Assembly (NCBI GenBank): GCA_025769875.1
Contig: JAGFNK010000017.1
Coordinates: 62,001-126,000, forward strand
Direction: 5' to 3'
Origin: Russula earlei
Lineage: Eukaryota; Basidiomycota; Agaricomycetes; Russulales; Russulaceae
Length of the DNA: 64,000 nucleotides
The notes under the pieces are model-generated. The model was not told the origin of the DNA, searched no databases, and saw only the letters and a program-made list of their open reading frames with translations. The position numbers and the translations under genes were made by a program. This document shows positions 56,308 to 64,000 of this stretch, one piece after another (the stretch's first letter is position 1; each line of letters begins with the position of its first letter).

Positions 56308-57725
56308 TTAGGTCCTTTTGCGAGCGTACACCCGCTCTACCCGGACATAACTAACTGTGCGGGCCTCTTTGAGTTCCATGTCTGCACGACTTTGGAGTTC
56401 GTCCACAAGTGGCTCCGAAAGCCCGCTTCCTAGTAGAAGTGGCCGACCAGATCGTAGAAAAGCCTGGGGAAAGATGCGAATGGTGGGTGAGGATTCAGTA
56501 AGGTGGGGATGTCCGCAACCACATACTTGCATGTCCTCCCGCAGAGTTTCAGAGGTGTATCGCAAGAAATGGTAATTGGGTTCATGATGAGACATGAAAG
56601 GTGCTGTTGGAATAAAGTATTCTTCGTAGACGACGTCTTCAAAGGCCGGGTGTTGCAGCGTCCAACTATAGAGCATGTTGGCGGCATCTGGGCTTCCGCC
56701 TCGTTGACGTACGGCCATATTAAGGTGTGACATCCACCGAGGAAGCCAAGGGGCATCCATTACACCGGGGGAGGATGAGAAAAGCTGGTGATTGCCATCA
56801 TATATTCTGAAATCAAACTCGAAAAGTTCCATAAGCCCACCGGGACGTAGGCAGTGGCTGATATGATCTATCAGCGTTGGATAATCCCTAATCTAGAGAA
56901 CACCGGGTCAGTAAGGGACGCAACCCTCCACCCTGAATCCCTAACGAGGTGTCTTGGGCGTTGCTTACACCAGACGAAATGAGACGTGCATGTACGACGT
57001 TGAATTCCCCGTAGAAGTGTTGCAATCCGATATTGATATCGTCGACTTCGCTCCTATAATGCTTGGTACTCTAACTCGACGTTGGCGATAGAGAAGATGT
57101 ACCGTACCTGCAATTTGGTGGCATATCGCTAAGTCAAAATGAATGAGAACCTTTTATATCAAAGAGATATCACGAAGCTCACACGGATTGCATCGGGACC
57201 AAATCTACGGCGACAGCCTGACAATGCGGAAAGTCGCGAGCAACGTCCATTATCCTGGAAACACACATGAGAACGATCTGAGCGACAGCGAGAACAGACA
57301 ACAGCCAGACCAACTTCCACTCCCACAGCCCAGGTCAAGGACGGCTTTGACTTGGCCGGGGGTATCATCTGCCATAACCTCGGCCATTGGCGGGACGTAA
57401 GCACCCATTATCCTTTTGAACATGGTATGTTGTTTGTCTATATAACCCAGCCTGAGACAAAGTTGAGCGATGACTTAACGGGCGCGATACCAAGTCTGTC
57501 AAGCTCCTCGTCGTCAGCTGGAAGTTGGTAGACTTCCGAATAATTGTTCAGGCCCCTTCCGTATTCGTGACGATAAGAGGCGGCCATGATAGAACTCGTG
57601 ACAGAGTACAGGGAAGGGGCGGGGGAGCCGGAGCGCATGGATACATCGAAAGAAGTGGCCGAGCTCGTTGCACTGCGAGTCGAGAAGATGTCTGAATCGG
57701 CTTCTGAGAACAAATCGTCATCCAT
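56308..57725 (-). CDS. SAM-dependent methyltransferase, fungal class I
   Basis: Exons are about 57725-57491, 57437-57311, 57254-57183, 57128-57108 (21 nt), 57053-56969 and 56892-56308; 1125 nt, 374 residues, in frame. Motif I is VLDLGCGSGSW, followed by IMDVARDFPHCQAVAVDLVP, the acidic residue of motif II being the D of VDL. Later blocks are MPPNCRSEVDDINIGLQHFY, NVVHARLISSGIRDYPTL and HCLRPGGLMELFEFDFRIYD. This order is common in a large family of fungal methyltransferases (relatives of LaeA and TAM1). The N-terminus is acidic and Ser-rich (MDDDLFSEADSDIFSTRSAT). The substrate cannot be told from sequence. No other secondary-metabolism genes surround it, so a biosynthetic cluster is not indicated. 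Confidence 0.88.
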
Positions 57726-58375
57726 CGTATGGGAAAGAGTGAGGAGAATGACGGATAGGATGTGGCGCGCATATATAAAGAGGCAACACGATGATCATGA
57801 TCAGGACTCGGCGGACCCGACGCGAATGTGCCAGTGCCAGCAGACACGTTAACTTGCCAATCCCCGGCGGACATCCTCGAAAAAGCCGAGCTATCCGACA
57901 GATCCATCCCATCGGCGGGTCCTGATTACACCGCCGTGTCGGCCTCGAGGTCAATCGTCGTCTCAGCGCCCAAGTCTTTCCCGCGCCACGTATTCCCATC
58001 CCTCCACTTCTCGGCCCTACGAACGGGATAACAAAAGCAGTCCATCGACCAGGTCTCTGGACGACCAACTTCCTGGCCGCTTCCTACAGCGGGTGGATCA
58101 CCCTTTCCCGATTCGTCCCCATTCGTGACCGTGACAGGGGTCGATTTGACTATCATCACGCTTTTATCCCGCATCCGCGAGCGGCGGGATTCGCACTCAT
58201 TCGTCCATGGGCATCAACATCATCATTATTCAACTGACTATCCATCGCGTATATGCGACGACGTCTTGTCATTGTATGAGGTTCGTTGTCATCGAGTGGG
58301 CAGCGAAATTACGAAGACCACCAGGATGAGGACGCCATGTTACCCGAGATCGAATACTGTGCACATGTCACCGTC
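57726..58375. other. Gap between the methyltransferase start and IST1 stop
   Basis: 650 bp with no accepted gene. It should contain the methyltransferase promoter. Plus-strand frames reach 115 to 157 codons near 58125-58633 but overlap the IST1 coding strand and have no motif. Confidence 0.5.
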
Positions 58376-59553
58376 TCACCGTTTCTTGAGTGCCTCAAAT
58401 CTCTTGGCCAACAAGGCAAAGTCGTCTTCTGGCGAGGGCTTGGAGACGGTGCCACCGTTCCCGCCTTTCTCATCGTCGCCTTCCGTCGGAGGAATATCTG
58501 GGAGCTTTGGCGTCCCGTTCCTGCTTCCAACGACAAATTTCCCACTGTGGAGTGGGGTAACCACGTCCTTTGTTGCGGCTACCGGCACGTCCTGCTGACA
58601 AATGAACAAATCTCCGTAGAAACTGCTAGATAATGGCGAGGCCAAACTGACCATCACACCTTGAGCATCCTCAGGCTGATCATCACCGACTTTTGGGTCA
58701 GAGTTCCAATGAATGCCATAACCTCGGGCTATCTCTGACAGGTAGCCGTCTACAAGCTCGGGAGATGGCATGTTATTTGCGAGCTTCCTCATCACCTGTA
58801 ATGCGGAATGATTTGTTCGACTGTTGAAAATTGGGATGACCGTAGGTTCTCACCCTCTCGCTAACACAACCATCGCGATTCTCCATTACCGCCGCAGAGA
58901 ACTCCCAACCATACTTGTGCATGAGAAGATCTCGAAGAACGTGAAGCTCTAAAGCGCAAGGTGACTCAAGGTTGTCATACACGTTGCCTCTGAGTACACA
59001 CCTTTTAGCTCGGTACGTGGTGCCGCATAAATAATACTGCAGATGCCTTCACCAACTGCCGCGTCTGGTCCTTGTGTGCTGAAAATCGAAAATGACCTAC
59101 GGATCCCGAAGCGAAAGTGTGCGACCCACTTCTGTTCGACGAGACCGAATCGCGCGATTAGCAGCTCGCAGTACAGCTCCAGAAGTTCCAGAAGTTCAAG
59201 ATAAATGTCTTCGTTTATGACTATGAGAAAGTGAAAGTAAGAAATGTGGATTAAAATGAGATGAAATACGAAAATTACTGCTTTCCACTTTGATACGCGC
59301 AGTCTCAACCTTGCCCCGCTCCAGTAGCGTCGCGATATCGCGGCGTGCGGCTTTGGCCTGGGCCTCTTTCTTCTCTTGGAGCGTCCGCAGACGCTGCACT
59401 GATAAGCTGCATGAAGTCCGTTATCAACGATAAGCGAGGTGTATGATGGTAACTGACGTACCGCAGCTGGACCTGAAAGAACTCGGGTCAGAGGAGCCAA
59501 CACTGTCGAGATGAATTGGACACCTTAGCCTTAGTAGAATTCCAAGGTGCCAT
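58376..59553 (-). CDS. IST1: IST1, regulator of the ESCRT-III ATPase Vps4
   Basis: Ist1 binds ESCRT-III and Vps4 at endosomes and the cytokinesis site. Seven exons: 59553-59524, 59472-59462 (11 nt), 59406-59279, 59220-59130, 59078-59002, 58948-58854, 58795-58376; 852 nt, 283 residues, in frame. The start MAPWNSTKAKVQLRLSVQRL needs the 11-nt exon to be continuous and is the standard Ist1 opening. Then come RTLQEKKEAQAKAARRDIAT, ARIKVESIINEDIYLELLEL, EGICSIIYAAPRTELKELHV, LLMHKYGWEFSAAV and the C-terminal DDFALLAKRFEALKKR, which corresponds to the MIT-interacting motif. It is head to head with the RasGEF gene. Confidence 0.95.
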
Positions 59554-60225
59554 CACCGACTCACTCGCCCTACTGGCAGTTGAAGTTTGCCCGCCGGCGC
59601 TTTGCATCGCCTCGCCTCACCACGTTCGGCTATTTGCGTCACGGTATGATGAGATGACTCGAACCACGCAGTACAGCCACGCCACACAGGAAGTACCGTA
59701 CAGAACAGAACTACCCCCCCGTCAGAGGCGAGATGTGGATGCGACGGAACGGTTCTATGATAAGTTGATAGTGACAAACGATGGATGGGACAAAGCATTC
59801 TACGAGCAAAGTGATTCGGCCGGCCGTCATCATCGACGCCATCAATCAGATCAGACTGCCTCCTTGCCTCCTTGCGTCAGTTTAGAGTCACCCTGGATCA
59901 AAGCATCACCCACTTTGGTGTTCGGCGGACCGTACGCTGCCATGATGAACGATGCAGGGCAGTGCTTAGTGCCGAATGGGAATCATGCTGTGATGATGGT
60001 CACTAGGGGTCCCGGAGTTGACGGAGTGACGGAGATACCTTCCAATTCTCGACGATTTTAGCGGCATTATTGGGCCTGTCAGCCATGCCATGCCTGATTC
60101 GTGACAAGCACCTGTGCCATTGCCCTGTGCATCCGGGGGCACAGCACGTCCGCCCGCGATTCCGTGACGCTTATTTGTGCTGCCTTTGGACGTAGCAGAG
60201 GCTTGTTTTCCCCTTCGTTCCTATC
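59554..60225. promoter_or_regulatory. Shared upstream region of IST1 and the RasGEF gene
   Basis: 672 bp separate the divergent start codons. A 181-codon plus-strand frame (59516-60061) crosses it but overlaps IST1 exon 1 and has no motif, so I do not accept it. No other gene seen. Confidence 0.4.
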
Positions 60226-62790
60226 ATGTCCGTTCCGCCTCCACTCAACCGACCTCAGTCCCTCCGCCTTCTCATAGACCCATCTTCCAACTTCCGAACC
60301 ATCTCACCCATCACCCCTTCCCCCTTTTCTCCCCCGCGGAGGGAGCCGTGGGGCTACGAATCTCCATCAGGCGAATACTACGAGCGAATCTGCTCCGTCA
60401 TCGGCCTCTACGATTTTGAATCCTCAGACCCCGACCGTCTCTCATTCAGGAAGAATGAGGTCTTGGAAGTAGTGAGGCAGGATGAGTCCGGTTGGTGGGG
60501 TGCAGTGCGAATCGACGGGACCGAAATCGGCTGGATTCCCGCCAAGTTTGTTCGTCCTCTCTCGGACGGTGTTGCACAGAGGGTGTATGAGATCCATCAG
60601 AGGACACGAACACCCGAGTATGGTACCAACCCGGACAGCGTTCAGTCTGCCCCTCCACTTTCAACGCGTCACGGTGTCGTCGGCACTCCGTCCCCTGCTA
60701 CAACGTATTCTAATGAAACGCCATCTGATATGAGACCTCTGCCGTCCGTTTGGTCCGCTCCAACGATCGCTCCCGAACGAACCAGCGAGCCCTCGATCTC
60801 TGAAACTGAAGACCATCTTAACTCCCCATCGATCTCTGGCCTTGAAGATATGACCGATCTCCCCTCGGCCATTGCTTCATCAATTGTACTCCCTCCTGTT
60901 CCACAAAACCCGAAGCCTCTTCCAAGACTCGACAAATCCCTTCCTGCATCACCCGACATAACGACTGCTCCTGGATCCGCTGCCGAGTGGAGGGTTGGTG
61001 GTCACGGTCGTAATTCATCTGACAGTGTCATCAGTTTATCAGACAGCATGCTGCGGCGACCGGCTTACCTCGACGGACCATCCTTTCTACCGGGACCATC
61101 AAATGTCGTGCGCCGAGTGCAGACTTCTTCCCAATTATCGACCCTCGCCGGCCCCCTCGATGTCCCACCGTCACCATTAACCTATCCTTTTCCGCATCAC
61201 GCATGTCCGCGACCTGGCAAGGTTTTACAGCTAACGGGAGATGACAGCGCGCAGGCGTTCCACAATGCCAAGCAAGCACAAGCGAATCTTCCCTGGTTTC
61301 TCAAGCAGCGTCACGGCGAAGAAGAAATCAAACTGGAGTTTGACGGCACAGTCAAAGCGGGGACTCTTCCTGCTCTTGTGGAGCACTTGGTGGTCGATCC
61401 TCTGCGTGAGAAATGATTTCATGCATCACAACCATCATATCATTATCTAATCCGCCTTGTTTCTCCACAACAGGGGTGTCACAACAGGAAATCTTTCGTC
61501 GTTCTTTTCTGGTCACATTCCGCACTTTCGCCACAGCGACCGAGGTCTTTGATCTTCTTATCGCACAATATGAGTTGGACGCGCCGCCAAATCTCTCCGA
61601 AGAAGAGTTTGAGCAATGGAAGCGGGAAAAGCTACGGCCAACTCAAAAACGCGTCTTAACCGTTTTGACGATGTGGCTCGAGGAGTATGACTTGCTGAAC
61701 CAAGACGCGGAAGTTGCACCGAAACTGCAAGATTTCCTAAATCTTGTCATCAGTCCGCCCTCACTGGCGTTTACGGCGAAGCTCATCTTGAAGTCTCTAG
61801 AGCGTCTTGTGAGCTTCAAACGCATTTGCTTCGACCCGGCTCTATCTGACTTCATTTCAGACTTTTGCCGAACCATCTGCGCCTGGAGCGGTCGTCATGT
61901 CGTCAAAAAAATGGAAAAAGGTGCGAAAAGGAGACGGCCTCGAGCTCGTCCGCATGGATCCATTCCAGTTGGCCCAGCACCTATCCCTGTTCGAGTCTGA
62001 CCTGTATCGCAAAATCCGTCCGCAAGAGTGTTTTCTCTGGTCAAAGATCAAAGAGGGCGACACCGTCAAGAACATCCGAGCTTCTGCGCCACCGCCGACA
62101 AGTTGGCCGATTGGGTTAAGTGCAGTGTCCTCGAGGTCCCTGCGTTAGGGAAGCGAGCAAATGTGGTGGACTTCTGGATCCGTGTAGCCGAGGTGCGTCG
62201 CGCGTAACGACATTGGAAAGAGATTCGATCTGATCAACCCTCGTCTGCAGAAATGCAGAACTCTCAACAACTTCTCGTCCATGAGTTCCATAGTGGCGGC
62301 ACTGTCGAGCGTGCTGATCTCGCGCTTGCATTTCACGTGGGTCAACTCGAACAAGGAACATGCCTTGGAGCCCCTTCGCAAGATCATCCATCCGGCCTCC
62401 AACTACCGTTATTATCGTGACATACTTAGCACCATCGACGGCCCCTGCATCCCTTTCGTATCGCCGTTCCTGAAGAACATCGTATATGCGCAGGAGCAGC
62501 ACGCGGACAACGTTTTCGTCAAATCTGCGATCCACCCAGAGAGGCAGTTCACCCTCGTCCACTTCGTAAAGCGACAGAAATGGTACGACATAACGCTGCA
62601 GATGCTCCGCTTTCAGGCGAAGCCCTATAACATTCCCGAGATTCCCGAGATGACAAGCTTCATTGTGGGACAGATGGAAAAGGCGGCCACAATGGGGGAA
62701 CGCTGGTACTGGCAACGGAGTGACGAATTCCAGCACGCTGAGCTCGTCCACGCCGATATCAGAAGAGGTCTCGAGGCCGCAGGGTTTTGA
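60226..62790 (+). CDS. CDC25: Ras guanine-nucleotide exchange factor, Cdc25 type (one-base frameshift present)
   Basis: Cdc25-type proteins load Ras with GTP. Exons: 60226-61405, 61474-61808, 61861-62192, 62251-62790. An SH3 domain is at about residues 60-115 (ICSVIGLYDFESSDPDRLSF, ESGWWGAVRIDGTEIGWIPA), then a disordered linker, the RasGEF N-terminal domain (KAGTLPALVEHLVVD, FRRSFLVTFRTFATATEVFD, VLTMWLEEYDLLN) and the catalytic RasGEF domain (DPFQLAQHLSLFESDLYRKI, NNFSSMSSIVAALSS, NYRYYRDILSTIDGPCIPFV, LVHFVKRQKWYDI). The exons sum to 2387 nt, one short. The break lies at about 62087, where KNIRA must run into FCATADKLADWVK; gcttctgcg has two Ts where three are expected. Allowing for that, 795 residues. 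The intron at 61809-61860 was placed so that SLERL joins TFAEPSAPG. Confidence 0.95.
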
Positions 62791-63171
62791 TTGGTACTTT
62801 TTCTCAGACGATTTCTCCAACTCATGACCTCCCGCCCTCACGCCGATATACGACTACTTGATATTCCTTCGTACGACACCTTTATCCACATGTATTCATT
62901 ATAGCAACCCCATTGAATGGATTCGGGTATTAATGACTGTTCAGAAGTCCAGGTGGTAAACCGTGCATCAATAAGCTGGTCAACACAGTAACGGACATAG
63001 AACTAAGATACTACAGTGGTATGGGGTACCGTAACGGCTGACTGTTGGTCGTGATGGGGAACACAAGGAAAAGGGGTGCCAATAGAATCTAAGGCTATGT
63101 CCATCAGGCAATCGAGCGTGAGCATACAATGGCGACACAACGGCGAGCGGCGGTGAATGGGGGCGAAGCGC
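62791..63171. other. Gap between convergent RasGEF and Rab5 genes
   Basis: 381 bp of 3' flank for both genes; nothing else seen. Confidence 0.5.
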
Positions 63172-64000
63172 TCAGCAGTTACACTGATCCCCAGAGGTTA
63201 TGGACCTTTGTTGCTTATTCAAGTCTACCCCAGTCCTGCCCGCTGTAGTACCCGCGCGACCGGGGCCACTTCTTGATGCAGGTGGTGCCGTCGTAGGAAG
63301 TTTCTTGGCTACAACGCAAGGTAGATCGTCAATGCGGATGAGTGAGGAACGACCAAGGAACGGGCTGACCGATACGAGTGAATATGTCTGTAACACCTTC
63401 ACCAGACTTGGCACTGGTTTCAGCCCACATCAGCCCCTCTTCTTGCGCATATTTCTGAGCTTCTTCCTGCGTTACTTGCCGTCGGGCAGCCAGATCTGAC
63501 TTGTTGCCACAAAGGGCAATAACGATAGATGGGTCGGCTTGACGTTGGAGTTCACGGATCCAGTTACGGGCCTTCTCTAAGGAGGCAGACTGGGTGATGT
63601 CGTAAACCACGACTGCACAGTTTGCGTTGCGATAGTACATGGGTGCCTTTACGAGGATGAGGTAGAAAAACTAAAGGGGGAAGCGTGCATACCAATGACT
63701 GCAGCACGATGAGAGACCAGAAGAAGGTGTGGCTTCAGTACCGTTCTGCACCTCACAAGAATGCGAACCGACCTTGTAGCGTTCCTGACCTGCAGTGTCC
63801 CTGTGCAAAGATCAAAGTGTGCACATAACCACGCAAGATATTCATCGGTGCATACCAGATCTCGAATTTAACGGTAGTGCCATCTTCGAGGTTTACGGTC
63901 TGTGTGAGGAATGCGGCTGTCCAGTAACGAGGTAAGCGAAGAGCCGGCAAGGGAGGCATGGAAGACGAGCCTCCGATTGTGCTTTCCCGATAATCATCGA
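63172..64000 (-). CDS. YPT5: Rab5/Ypt5-type small GTPase, 5' end beyond the right edge
   Basis: Rab5 controls early-endosome fusion. Reading from the right edge: DYRESTIG, then AAFLTQTVNLEDGTTVKFEI after a GC-AG intron (63970-63917), DTAGQERYK (switch II), SLAPMYYRNANCAVVVYDIT, NWIRELQRQADPSIVIALCG with GNKSDLA (guanine specificity), WAETSAKSGEGV and IFTRIAKKLP. The tail is Gly/Ala-rich and ends SGDQCNC, a CxC geranylgeranylation signal. ELQRQADPSIVIALCGNKSD is typical of Rab5. The P-loop and switch I lie outside the window. Stop codon TGA at 63174-63172. The DTAGQERYK exon and a two-codon SL exon are very short. Confidence 0.95.
63917..63970 (-). other. GC-AG intron in the Rab5 gene
   Basis: The 54-nt intron starts gctcgt after ATC GGA G and ends ggacag before CC GCA TTC, giving TIGAAFLTQ in frame. 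No GT donor nearby keeps the frame. Confidence 0.65.

Noticed and set aside
56308..57725. Secondary-metabolite cluster around the methyltransferase
   Set aside because: Neighbours are SKI2 and IST1; no synthase, oxidase or transporter genes are present.
59516..60061. 181-codon plus-strand frame upstream of RasGEF
   Set aside because: Overlaps the first exon of IST1 on the other strand and has no recognisable domain.
61805..61870. Apparent frameshift in RasGEF near FISDFC
   Set aside because: A 52-nt intron (61809-61860) explains it and gives SLERLTFAEPS.

Overview
The window is nuclear DNA of a filamentous basidiomycete, most likely an agaricomycete. The signs are dense protein genes on both strands, introns mostly of about 48 to 60 nt with GT/AG ends and short branch-site motifs, small exons down to 11 nt, and protein families in their fungal form. 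I see no bacterial, plasmid, phage or CRISPR features, and no transposon that I could defend. I could not narrow the species down.

Layout, left to right: TAF2 (minus, runs off the left edge) and LTV1 (plus); FAB1, a large lipid kinase (minus), head to head with CSN2 of the COP9 signalosome (plus); a mitochondrial-translation block of mL40 (minus), uL1m (plus) and METTL17/Rsm22 (minus); USP39/Sad1, a splicing factor (plus). Next comes a gene-poor stretch of about 5.9 kb holding only a 68-residue double-stranded-RNA-binding protein. After it lie the G-protein beta subunit (plus), a golgin-like coiled-coil protein (plus), a conserved fungal protein of unknown function (minus), dynactin subunit 6 (minus) and an SMP/PH lipid-transfer protein like Nvj2/TEX2 (minus). 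Three less certain stretches follow: a hypothetical gene, a small membrane protein and about 1.3 kb of non-coding DNA. Then come an RRM/R3HCC1-like protein (minus), a SIKE/FGFR1OP2-like STRIPAK subunit (plus), a 693-residue unknown protein (minus), a 2.7 kb gene-free stretch, a homeodomain-like protein (minus), SKI2 helicase (minus), a SAM methyltransferase (minus), IST1 (minus), a Cdc25-type RasGEF (plus) and, at the right edge, a Rab5/Ypt5 GTPase (minus, 5' end outside the window).

Most genes are housekeeping: transcription initiation (TAF2), ribosome export (LTV1), splicing (USP39), RNA decay (SKI2), protein turnover (CSN2), mitochondrial translation (three adjacent genes), endosome and membrane traffic (FAB1, IST1, Rab5, Nvj2-like, golgin, dynactin) and signalling (G-beta, RasGEF, STRIPAK). 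At least six pairs are arranged head to head across short shared upstream regions.

I built exon models by hand and summed exon lengths. LTV1, CSN2, mL40, uL1m, METTL17, the unknown fungal protein, DCTN6, the R3HCC1-like gene, SIKE-like, the methyltransferase and IST1 all close in frame. FAB1, USP39, G-beta and RasGEF do not: each is off by exactly one base, at a spot where a conserved protein motif breaks. This set of one-base indels is the most informative anomaly I found. I did not find a convincing new biological system; the least explained parts are the dsRBD mini-protein in its gene-poor island and the lineage-specific proteins.
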